A model generated the notes under the pieces. The model saw only the letters and a program-made list of their open reading frames with translations. It made no database searches and was not told where the DNA came from. A stretch of 24,638 nucleotides of DNA from Pelagophyceae sp. CCMP2097 (taxonomy: Eukaryota > Sar > Pelagophyceae), in the NCBI GenBank assembly GCA_026770575.1, contig MU657296.1, positions 106,370 to 131,007 of the forward strand, written 5' to 3'. A program made the translations under genes and the position numbers. Below are positions 8,740-18,471 of the stretch, piece by piece (position 1 is the stretch's first letter; each line of letters starts with the position of its first letter).

Positions 8740-11052
8740 ATGGAGCCTCTCGCGGCGGGCGCGCCTTTGCCGGGCGCGGGGAAGCGCCCACTTGAGGAGG
8801 AGCGGTTCGCGGCGGCGGTGGCGGCGGAGCGCGAATCGAAGCGCGCGGCGGTTGGCGCGGGCGGCGCTTCGACTGTTGCAGAGGCGCCGACTTTTCGACC
8901 CACGGCTCTTGAATTCCTCGACCCGTTGGCGTACATCGAGTCGATCCGGGCCGCCGCGGAGCCCTTTGGGATTTGCAAAATCGTCCCGCCGGAAGGCTGG
9001 GCGCCGCCGTGCAAAGTGGACGGCCAGTCGCAGAAACGATTTCCAACGAAGAAACAACGAGTTGACACCCTGCAAGAATCGCGGCCCTTTGCCGACGGCC
9101 GCCAATTCACGCTGATGGAGTACCAGCAGATGGTGCGTCTTTGCATATGACGCATTTGGCATCGCGCGGTCGCTGAGACTGACCCATTTTCAGGCGGATA
9201 AATTCCTCGCCGACTGGCTCAAGCCGCCGGCCCCGGACGCGCCGGCCGCCGCCGAGGCGCCGGCCGCCGCCGACATGCCCGCTGGCGCCGCAGACGCGCC
9301 GGCCGCCGCCGCCGCGCCGCCGCTCGCCGACGCCGCGGTCGCCGCGGCGCTGGCGCAGCACGGCGCGGGCTCGGGCGGCGAGGCCGGGTCCGGCGGCGCG
9401 GCGGCGCCTTTGAATGCGGAGGGGACGACGACGGCCTCTTTGGAGGGTCTGACGGGCGCTGCTTTGGAGTTAAGTCTGGAAACAGACTATTGGCGCCTCG
9501 TCGACGGCGACTCGAGACGCGAGGTCAACGTCGAGTACGGCAACGACCTCGACGTGCGAAGACGGCGTCTGAAGAAGGGCGTGCGAAGCACAAAGACAAG
9601 AGTCTCAGAGATGCAGACAATGAATGGCCCCTCGGTGCACTTTCTACGAATTAGGTGGAGACGTACTGGAGCGGCTTCGAGCGCCTCTCGGCTGAAGACA
9701 GCGCTCGACTCTCGGCCGACTTTTGCGCCGACGCGCCTTTTGGCTCTCAAGCGTATTATGCAAGGTGCGCCCCTTGTTTGGCCTCTTTGACCCTATTCGT
9801 GCTCGGCTGGAACCTGCACAATAGGTGCGGCTGGAACCTGAACAACATCGCGCGCTGGCCGAGCTCGGTCCTCCGGCATTTGCAGGTGCAGCTGCCGGGG
9901 GTGAATCTGCCGTGGTTGTACGTCGGCATGCTCTTTGCGACTTTTTCGTGGCACAATGAGGATAACTACCTCTACTCCATAAACTACAACCACGTCGGCT
10001 GCGCCAAGCAGTGGTACGGCGTGCCCGGCGCCTCGGCGGACGCGTTTGAGCGCGTGGCACGGATCCTGTTCCAACAGCGATTGCAGGAAGTCCCCGAACT
10101 TTTGCATCACATGACGACGCAGTTCAACCCCGGCAAGATCCGGGAGATGGACGTCCCCGTGTACCGCCTCCGGCAGGGCGCGGGCGAGTTCGTGGTGACG
10201 TTCCCCCGGGCGTTCCATTCCGGGTTCTCCTACGGGTTCAATGTTGGCGAAGCGGTGAATTTTGCGACTGCGGCGTGGATCGACCACGCAAAGCTCGCAA
10301 ACGAACGATACCGCCGCCTCGGCCGCCTCGCCGTCCTGAGCCACGGTGAGCCGCCCCGGGGATGCCCCTCGAGAGACTCGGGCATCGCAAAGCCTCCCGC
10401 AGACCGCCTCATCTTCACGCTGGCGCACCACGCTGGCGAGCTCGACTTGGAGGCTGCGCGCCTGCTGGAGCACGAGCTCCGGCGCATCATACACGAAGAA
10501 GATACGCTGCGGCCCCGGCTCTACGAGGTGCGGCCTTTGGGCGGCCTTTTGGCGTCTTGTTTGCTCGCGCGGCTCGCGAGATGACGGAACACGCTCGCGA
10601 GACGACCCTGACAAAGAAGACGGTTTCTGTAGGACGGCGTGCGCGACGTCTCTCGCGTGATCCAGGCGCCTCCCAACGACGTGCGGCGGATCGACACCGA
10701 GGCGTGCGATTATGACGACAAGCGCGTGTGCACCATTTGCAGGCACACGTGCTTCCTCTCCGCCGTCGCGTGCAACTGCTCGCAGCAGGCCGTCGTCTGC
10801 CTGCGCCACGTAAGAAGGCCGCGCCGTCGAATCGTTTTTGCACATGGGAAGAATCCAGATAGGAAGGAACCCGAGCCGATCGCAATTCGAAAGGAAGAAT
10901 CCCGAGTCGATGGCACTTCCTAGGTCAAGTATTTATGCCAATGTCCTCCGACGAACAAATACCTCATCGAGTGGGAGTCCAAGCAGCACCTCGAGACCGT
11001 CCTCGCACACGTCGAGCAGCGCTGCAAGGCCCTCGCCGAGGCAGCGCCCTGA
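8740..11052 (+). CDS. JmjN-JmjC-C5HC2 histone lysine demethylase (KDM5/JMJ14-like)
   Basis: Seven exons, all phase-consistent: 8740-9132, 9194-9553, 9655-9764, 9825-10345, 10403-10527, 10633-10809, 10924-11052; 604 residues. JmjN lies at about residues 50-130 (FRPTALEFLDPLAYIESIR, YGICK-like FGICKIVPPEGW). An Ala/Pro/Gly-rich linker (135-215) precedes JmjC (about 285-460; GWNLNNIARWPSSVLRHL, WLYVGM). Fe(II) ligands are visible: His331 and Glu333 in WHNED, and His419 in FHSGFSYGFN. A C5HC2 zinc finger follows (residues 535-575, VCTICRHTCFL and LCQCPP). Enzymes with this order remove methyl groups from histone H3 lysine, H3K4 in the KDM5 group, in the nucleus. ARID and PHD domains of animal KDM5 are absent and no FYR domain is seen. 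Introns are 57-114 nt; those at 9765-9824 and 10346-10402 are multiples of three without stops. Confidence 0.9.
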
Positions 11053-11380
11053 AGAGGCCGAGCCGAGAAGCGGCCGCCGAATCGTAAATGGACAGAGCTG
11101 GCCAAGTCCCCATCGTTGTTGGGGACCACCGGGGTGCCGCATTGCACGTCCTTCCCCAAGAATGCAATCGGCCCGAGAAGCTGGCTTGGTCTCAAGGGGG
11201 TCGGGAGACCTCGGACCTTGTGCAAGTCAACTTGAGTTGTCTCGGGGCAGAACGTCCGAACGTGTACGAAACTCGAAGCCCTCACTGGGCCTCATCAGGC
11301 TGGCTCTCAGCTTCGCCTAAAAAGACTTTTGGACCAAGGTGAGGGCTCTGCGCGCGACGCCACGCTCCGCCCACTTCGAT
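11053..11380. other. Intergenic region
   Basis: No gene is seen between the demethylase stop and the CSN8-like start. A short inverted match, AGCCCTCAC near 11278 and GTGAGGGCT near 11339, is the only structure noted. Confidence 0.45.
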
Positions 11381-12836
11381 ATGGCCGCGATGGAGGTGGG
11401 CGTCCCTCTTGCCCGCGCGGGGCCGCGAGCGCACCGTTTACGAAATAGGGCGATTCGAGGGCGTCTCGAGAACATGTCTTGCGTAGGTCGTCAGCCAAAA
11501 CGACACCTTTGCCGACCGCGCCTTTGCCGCGGAGCAAGCCGAGTTGGTGAGCAATCCGCTCCGGAGGATCGGGCCGCGAGGGGGACCCGCGCGAAAGGGG
11601 CTCATCCAGACGTGGCCAGGGAGGCCCCCTATGAGAGAGCGTCGTCGAGGCGAGGAGCTGTCCGCCCACAGAGGCGCACGGGCGGGGCCGCGTCGGGCGG
11701 CGGTGACGAGGCGTATTCTTGGGTTTCAAAATGAAGTCGCCGGCGCAACGGAGGAATTCCGCCAGAGGGCGGCATTCCGCCAGAGGGCGGCGTCCCGGCC
11801 GAGCACCTTTCGAACGCAGGCCGCCGCCGGCGACGCGGGCGACGCGACGCGGCTCCTGCTCCTCTACCTCATCCTCGGCCGCCTCGAGGACGCGCGCCAC
11901 CTCTGGTGCGAACCGTGCACTCTGGGCGTGCACGGCAGACTTTCAAGAGACCGCTCCTTGCCGGCAACGCGCGCTCCCTAGGCGCCGCACGCCGGACGAC
12001 GCGCGCGCGGCGGCCCCGCAGTCTTCACAAAAACAGCGTCCCTCGAGCAGCATGATGTGGCATTGTCGACGCGCCGACAGGCGTATGCGCGTCCTCATAT
12101 GTCATGAATACAGGCTCGCGGCGGCGTGGGGCGTGGGCCGGCGGCTCTGGCGGCGTGACGACGTGCCGGGCGCGCTCGCCCTGCTCGCGCAGACGGCGTG
12201 GGAGGAACCGCTCGTGCGTTTTCTGACGCCCGTCGTACTGCAGCGTTTCCCGGAAAGAACGTAGGTCGACCTGGCGGGCGCTTTGGCGACGAGCGTGCGC
12301 GGCCGCGAGCTGGACGTGATGTCCAAAGCGTTTTCGAACATTTCATTGAAGACCGTCGCGGCGACGCTCCACCTCGCAGACGAGCAAGCGTGCGCCACTT
12401 ACCTTGCCCGGGCGCCTGCTGGCGCCGAAGAGGGCCTCTTGAGCCTCAAATAAGGGCGTGTGCGATTGAAAAAACGTTCCTCGCAACGCCACGTAGGCAC
12501 GGCCTCTGCATGCAGCGCGGCTGGGGCTTCGACGCCGCGACGTCGCGCCCGCGTCCTTCAAGGCACCGCCGCGGGGCCGGCATGCAATGCGTAGGTCGAC
12601 GTTTGCGCCAAAGCCACCCGTCCAGGAAATGCCGCGCTTCGACGGTACGCCCGATTCCGAAACGTTTGGGTCGTATCCTGGCCCGTAGGCTTTGCGCAGC
12701 TCGAGCACCTGACGGACATCGTCGCGCGCCGCGCCGCTCGAATCGGAAAACACGCACGGTCAAGGCGTGGAAAGACTGTCGTGAGCAGAGGCTCGACAAA
12801 CGTTGCCGCGTGTAGGTCACGAGTCTCCAAATGTGA
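11381..12836 (+). CDS. CSN8: COP9 signalosome subunit 8-like protein (CSN8/PSMD8-type PCI family)
   Basis: Exons: 11381-11395, 11487-11546, 11820-11905, 11982-12020, 12114-12213, 12265-12389, 12497-12541, 12595-12644, 12689-12780; all junction phases agree. The assembled product of about 210 residues matches the usual CSN8 length. Aligned blocks include LLLYLILGRLEDARHLW, AAWGVGRRLWRRDDVPGAL, AWEEPLVDLAGALATSVRGR, LDVMSKAFSNI, MQRGWGFDAATS and LEHLTDIVA, in the order of animal and plant CSN8. CSN8 is the small PCI subunit of the COP9 signalosome, which removes NEDD8 from cullins. Exon 1 is only 15 nt and introns run 44-273 nt. The 3' end is uncertain: GT at 12781 with AG at 12815 gives a 35-nt intron and tail VTSLQM; without it the frame runs to a stop at 12885. 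Intron 2 carries an 18-bp tandem duplication at 11756-11791. Confidence 0.8.
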
Positions 12837-13132
12837 CCGGCCCGACGACGTGGAGCGCACTCCCGAAAGACACTGCGAGGACTAAGACACTGTTGCGAAG
12901 ACACTGTTGCTCTGAATCAGTGCTCGTTTGCGGACGCGGGCCGCTCCTGCCCGGGCTCTCGAAAAGACAGTGCGGTCGGGCCGATCCGACGGACCCAAGT
13001 CGCCAGCGAAACGTTCCACGGTGCGCAGCCAGTCGCAGCGCGCCGCTCTTCGGGGGCCTTTGGGATTCTCCCCAGTCGGTCTTGGGGATTCTCCAGAGTC
13101 GGTATCAGGGTACACACAACATTAAGAAAAGG

Positions 13133-13547
13133 TCACTCGGCGCCTGGAGTCGGCGTCCATGGGCCGGCGTACGCCCCCCACGGTCCGCGCGGCAGGTCTT
13201 GGCGCGAGATGGAGGCTGCCTCGCGGAGGCACGCTTCTGCGCGCTCGAGATCCTTTGCCACGCCGCCGTCCACGAGCGTGCGCGCCTGGCGCGAGGCATC
13301 GATCGTCGGTTTATACACACGACAGACGCGTGTCATCGATCGTCTCGGTGCATACAAACACGACAGTTGTGACGGAAATTCGGCGTTGAATTCGTCGGAA
13401 GGATCGACGGAATCGCACCATTTCGAGTCGATCGTCGTAGCCGCCGCCTTCAAGCGGACACTCGCCGTCCAGAAACACGCGCCTCTCCTTCAACGGCGCC
13501 GCGCCCGCCGCCACGAAGACCAGGCCCGCGATCCCGGCCCCTCGCAT
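13133..13547 (-). CDS. Small secreted-type protein, unrecognised
   Basis: On the minus strand an ATG at 13547 opens a signal-peptide-like sequence (MRGAGIAGLVFVAAGAAP) followed by ERRVFLDGECPLEGGGYDD. A GT-AG intron (13418 down to 13286) joins in phase 0 to an exon reading ARTLVDGGVAKDLERAEACL and ending WTPTPGAE before a TGA at 13133. The product is 93 residues. The stop overlaps a possible GT donor (AGTGACC), so more exons toward 12882 cannot be excluded. No family recognised. It is divergent from SDHA with about 140 bp between start codons. Confidence 0.4.
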
Positions 13548-13689
13548 CGATATCACGAAAGCACTCTTCGCCGAAAGAAAAAGAAAGGCGGCGAATTGGC
13601 GGGGGTCAAATCTTCTGGAAAGTTTGAGGGGAAAAATGCCCATGGAAAAATGTCTCTCTCGCGCTGACTTCGAGGCCCCGCGTAATTCG
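13548..13689. promoter_or_regulatory. Putative shared promoter region between SDHA and the divergent small gene
   Basis: 142 bp separate the two start codons. The stretch is purine-rich in its centre (runs of AAAGAAAAAGAAAGG near 13575) and has no evident TATA box. Two upstream ATGs (13636, 13642) are in frame with the SDHA start at 13690, so the leader of SDHA could be longer. Bidirectional function is inference from layout only. Confidence 0.3.
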
Positions 13690-16104
13690 ATGTTGCCCCG
13701 CGTGTCCTCGGCGGCGCGGCGCGGCGCTTCGGCGCGGCTGCTGACGACTTCGGCTCGCGGCGATTACACGGTCGTGGACCATGAATACGACGTCGTCGTC
13801 GTCGGCGCCGGCGGCGCGGGCTTGTACCAACGCCGCGTCACTCAAGTCTTGTCTTTCGCCGCGCGCCCCGCGCGCCGAAACTCGACCGCGCTGGCGCAGG
13901 CGCGCGGCCATGGGCGCGGCGGAGTGCGTCCCGCGCGAGCCTCGGCCTTTGCGCCGTTTTTGCCCCCGAGAACGTGCGTTTCGCGTCGTGGCACTCCATC
14001 TTTCGTCGCAGGCACGGCTTCAAGACGGCGTGCATCACCAAGCTCTTCCCGACGCGGTCGCACACCGTATCCCCTTTCGGCGTGGAAGAAACAAGAGCCA
14101 CAGTTTTCCAAAGTTGAATCGAGATATCTTGCTGACGGGAACGTTCTTCCCCCGTTGACGCTTTTGGGCGCCACGGTGGCAGAGAGACATGACAGGGAGA
14201 CGCGCGCGGACGCACGAGGAGGTGCCACGGTGATGCGCACAGGAGCCCCGTCTCCGTGCCCCCACTCTCCAAGGGGAGAAGGCGGTCGAGACGGCGTGCC
14301 CGCGCGAGAGATTTCCTCTAGAAGGCCTCGCAACTCACGCTCGCCCCTCTAGGTGGCGGCGCAGGGCGGCATCAACGCGGCGCTTGGCAACATGACGGAA
14401 GACGACTGGCGCTGGCACATGCGCGGGCCAGCGTAGTCGAGGTTGAAAACCATGGCTTTGCGAAAAGCCGTGCGAGCAAAACTCTCTCGACGCCTCCCAA
14501 AAAGGTACGACACGGTCAAGGGCAGCGATTGGCTCGGTGACCAGGACGCGATCCACTACATGTGCCGCGAGGCGCCGCGCGCGGTGCTGGAGCTCGAGTC
14601 GTACGGACTCCCGTTTTCGCGTACGGATGACGGCAAGATCTACCAGCGCGCCTTCGGCGGCCAGTCTCTGGATTACGGCAAGGGCGGCCAGGCGTACCGC
14701 TGCGCCTGCGCCGCGGACCGCACGGGCCACGCCATGCTGCACACTTTGTACGGCAGGTCGTTGGCGTTCGACACGACGTACATGATCGAATATTTCGCCC
14801 TCGACCTCATCATGAACGACGAGGGCGCGTGCGTCGGCGTCCTCTGCATGAACATGGAGGACGGCACGCTGCACCGCATCAACGCCACCAACACGGTGCT
14901 GGCCACCGGGGGCTACGGCCGCGCGTACTTCTCCTGCACGTCGGCGCACACGTGCACCGGTGACGGCAACGCCATGGCGTTGCGCGCCGGCCTGGCGGCG
15001 GAGGACCCGGAGTTTGTCCAGTTCCACCCTACGGGCATCTACGGCGCCGGGTGCTTGATCACCGAGGGCTGCCGCGGCGAAGGCGGCATGCTCCGCAACG
15101 CAAACGGCGAGCGGTTCATGGAGCGCTACGCGCCGTCGGCCAAGGACCTGGCCTCGCGCGACGTTGTCTCCCGCGCCATGACGCTTGAGATCCGCGAGGG
15201 CCGCGGCTGCGGCAAGGAAAAGGACCATTTGTATTTACATTTGGACCACCTCCCCGCCGAGCTCTTGGCTGAGCGCCTGCCTGGCATTTCCGAGACTGCG
15301 GCCATCTTCGCCGGCGTGGACGTGACCAAGGAGCCGATTCCGGTGCTGCCGACGGTGCATTACAATATGGGCGGGATTCCGACGAACCATTTGGGCGAGG
15401 TCATCTACCAGAAGAAGGACGCATCCGGCCGCATCGTGGACCACGACGCCGTCGTGCCGGGCCTGTTCGCCGCCGGCGAGGCCGCGTGCGCTTCGGTGCA
15501 CGGCGCGAACCGCCTCGGCGCCAACTCTCTGCTGGACATCGTCGTCTTCGGCCGCGCCTGCGCCCTGCGCATCGCCGACATCGCCAAGCCGGGCCAGCCC
15601 ATCCCGCCGCTGCCGAAGAACGCCGGCGAGCGCACCATAGGCGACTTAGACAAGATGCGCTTCTCGTCGGGCGCCACGCCCACCGCGCAGATTCGCAAGA
15701 CGATGCAAAAGACCATGCAGGACCACGCCGCCGTCTTCCGGTCCCAGGAATCCTTGGCCGAGGGCGTGGAGAAGATTGACGCCGTCGTCGGGTCGTTTTC
15801 CGACGTCGGGATCCGCGACCGGTCGCTCATCTGGAACACGGATCTCATCGAGACCCTGGAACTCCGCAACCTCCTTCCCAACGCTTCTTGCACCATGCAC
15901 GCCGCGGAGCAGCGCAAGGAGTCGCGCGGCGCGCACGCGCGCGAGGACTTTAAGGACCGCCTCGACGACACCTGGATGAAGCACACGATGACGTACCACG
16001 ACCACGAGACGGGCAAGACCTCCGTCGACTACCGGCCCATCCACTACCACACGCTCGACGAGGCCGAGTGCAAGCTCGTGCCCCCGTTCGCGCGCGTCTA
16101 CTAA
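13690..16104 (+). CDS. SDHA: Succinate dehydrogenase flavoprotein subunit, mitochondrial
   Basis: Catalytic subunit of respiratory complex II: oxidises succinate to fumarate through covalent FAD in the mitochondrial matrix. Exons 13690-13823, 13900-13923, 14012-14066, 14353-14420 and 14505-16104 give 626 residues. Residues 1-25 are an Arg/Ser-rich presequence. The FAD dinucleotide fold [10 protein letters not shown] is at 35-44; His70 in RSHTVAAQGGI is the expected flavin-linked residue. Also visible are [46 protein letters not shown] and [14 protein letters not shown]; the C terminus is [12 protein letters not shown]. Length and order are normal. The fourth intron is best read as GC-AG (14421-14504), giving [14 protein letters not shown] as in the family; a GT site at 14433 is also in phase but adds RGPA. 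A second exon of 24 nt is a microexon. Exon 5 is 1.6 kb and uninterrupted. Confidence 0.95.
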
Positions 16105-16581
16105 GGCGGCCGTCGACCACGAGGCGCCGTCCGAGGCGTACGAGGCGCCAACCTGCCGCGTGGCGCCGCGGCGGCGAGGCACGCTCGCGCGCCGCGGAAG
16201 CGCCACGAATCATATCACCGGCGCGAGGCCGACAGGCGTCTGCCCTATAGAGCGCCTTATAAGATCCCTTTGTAAAGAAAACTTGACTGAGGCCCGGCAC
16301 TCCCCCGGCGGAGCAATCCCGTGGCCCTGTGGAGCGGCCAGCGTGGCGCTCGACCAGATCCCGTCGACCAATGCGGGCCCGAAGTCTCAAGGTGCAAGGG
16401 CAAGCTAAAGCTTCTTCCGGCAGTTGCAACGACAGAAAGGCGGTGCCGCAACTCGGAACTTGATAGGAAAACTCTGTGGAGCACGAGAAGAGAACAACAG
16501 CCCGTGGTATCCTTGTCGTCCCTCCGCGCGAGGCATGGTGCGTCGTCCGCTTGCGCCGCCGCGGGTGATGGTGGCGTAGGC
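16105..16581. other. Intergenic region
   Basis: No convincing gene. GC falls after about 16250. The SDHA 3' untranslated region and the promoter of the next gene must lie here; I see no defined signal. An earlier 5' exon of the next gene around 16535 (ATG followed by GTGCGT) is possible but not supported by phase. Confidence 0.4.
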
Positions 16582-18388
16582 ATGGACGGTTCGTTGAGGG
16601 ACGTTAGCATCTCAATGTTCTCGTGGACGCGCTGGCGGCAATTTTTCGGCGTTACTCAGCAGGTCCTCCAGCGCGCCGACGACGCGAGCGCACCGCCGAG
16701 CGAAGAGGCGCGTACGCGCGTCCACATCCGGCGGCACCGCCGACGGTGGTATGAAACGCCGCGGCGACCAAACTTCGACGAACGCACGCCTTCAAAGAAC
16801 GCCTTCTTTGAAGTCCGCCCTTCAAGTCGCGGGCGCGGGCCGCCGTCGTCGGCAGGGAAGCGGCGGCGTGCGCCGAGAGCGTGGCTTGAGAGACATCGTT
16901 TGAAGAAGAAGTCTTGCCTTGAAGTAAAGGGTGCACGTACCGTCTTGCTTTGTAGGAGGCTGCGCTGTCGACGTACACCCTCCGCCTCCGGCTCTGTCAG
17001 GGCGGCGCCCTCCTCTTCTCCGCCGACGCCGCGTTGACGGCGTGCGCCGACGTGGAACTCTTCGACATTCGCGAGCATGAAGAACGGTTGGGCAGGACGA
17101 TCGCCTGGGTTCAGCCGCACGTGCGGCAAAGGATGCTTCCAAAGCTCCTCGAGCGCATCGTCTGGTGCGACCGCGTCGGCAACCAACTGAAGAAGGACTT
17201 GCAGCCGTGGGATGCGGGGGAGTGTGTGATGGCGCGCAGGAGCGTCGGTGTGCTCCGGCAAAGGCTGCCCGACGCGGTGGTCGGCTTGATCCGCAACTGC
17301 ATCCCCCATGTGCGGAAAAGCTTGGAGCCGCTGCAGTGGTCTCGAAGCATCGAGGCGACGCTGGCCGTGGTGCAGGGCCGGCGCACCGTGCTGACGGCGG
17401 TGGGCGTGCCCGTCCGAGACTCGTTCGGGTTCCGGTTTTCGCTCGAGGCCGACCCCGCGGGTTTTGGTGCTTCAGATACTGTAGACGGGCCTCTGCGGCT
17501 GTCTGCGATGGTGGACTTTGAGGTGGAGGACTTTCTGCCGAGGAGCGCCAAGTCTTGGCGGTCACCGATTTGGAGAGACGACCTCCTCTCAAACGACGGC
17601 GGCTACGCCTCGCGCCGCAGCGACGGCACCGCCATCCGGCACGACGAGGACGACGAGTACAGCGACGACGACGACGACGACCAGAATTCCTCGCTCGGCT
17701 CGGTGCGCGCCCCGCGGCGCACCGGCCTCGTCTCCATGGGTGTCCGCGACGCGCGATGCTGCTTCTACCTCGGCTCCGGCACGGGAGACGAGCCGAGGTC
17801 GGGGTCTTCCTGCTCTCCGACGCCGGCGGAGTTCGTCGAACGCCTACGCTCCAGCACCGCTGCAAGTCTCCTCGAGGAGACGCGCCGGCGCTACAGCGAT
17901 TGGTTGCAAGAGGCGCGGCAGGCTCGACTCGGCGCGCTGTCGATGCAGGTTCAGCAGTGGTACGGAGCTTTGCTCAAGTTAGAGGCCGAGCTGCTGCACG
18001 ATTCTACCAACCAAGACCTCCAAGACGACGACGCCTGGGAGGCCCGCGCCGAGGACTACGTCGAGCTCTCCATCTGCGTCCAGGCGCTGCAGAAGCTGAC
18101 GGACCACGAGCTCGAACTGTGCGGTCGTTGCTTGAGATATACCATACTATCTGTCTCTACGTTGCGTGGGAAACCCGAAACCCGAACCGTCACGCCACGA
18201 GTCTTGCTAGGCTGGGCTTCCGCGGGTTGCGTTCGACGTTCATCTCGCCGCCGCCGGGCCGGGCGCACGATTCGGCGCGCATTGACGACTGCGCTCGGGA
18301 TGCGCTCCGCGGCGCCGCGCGCTGCCTCGGCTCAAAGCTCCCGGATATCGATCATCTCGCAGACCTCCTCGAAAACGCGGCCGGCTGA
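16582..18388 (+). CDS. Hypothetical protein with helical segments and a poly-Asp run
   Basis: Proposed exons 16582-16719, 16827-16880, 16956-18118 and 18211-18388 are phase-consistent and give 510 residues. The third exon (from EAALSTYTLRLRLCQGG) and the last (ending LPDIDHLADLLENAAG) are well supported; the first two are guesses from splice sites and composition. Visible features: basic/helical stretch WVQPHVRQRMLPKLLERIVW, a segment TVLTAVGVPVRDSFGFRF, an acidic low-complexity run HDEDDEYSDDDDDD near 17640-17690, then helices QARLGALSMQVQQWYGALLK and YVELSICVQALQKL. No signal peptide or membrane span. I do not recognise the family. The terminal intron (18119-18210, GTGCGG...CTAG) changes frame; without it the protein would end in a basic, non-conserved-looking tail at 18422. 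Confidence 0.55.
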
Positions 18389-18471
18389 ATGCGGCGCGCG
18401 ACGAGACACAATGCACATGTGACTAATAGTAGAAACGACGGGAGGCCCTTTCCTGACGACAGGGTAACGGG

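Noticed and set aside
9793..10845. 350-residue minus-strand frame across the demethylase
   Set aside because: It is antisense to JmjC exons with catalytic motifs and crosses their introns, so it is a compositional shadow.
12886..13132. Extra 3' exons of the minus-strand secreted-type gene
   Set aside because: A short frame ending at 12882 exists, but I found no phase-supported junction to it.
13824..14352. Continuation of the SDHA first exon as an uninterrupted reading frame
   Set aside because: The translation loses all SDHA similarity after GAGGAG, and short exons in phase restore the family sequence.
17640..17690. GAC/GAT run as an unstable microsatellite
   Set aside because: It stays in frame inside a coding exon as an acidic Asp-rich linker; mixed codons argue against a pure expansion.
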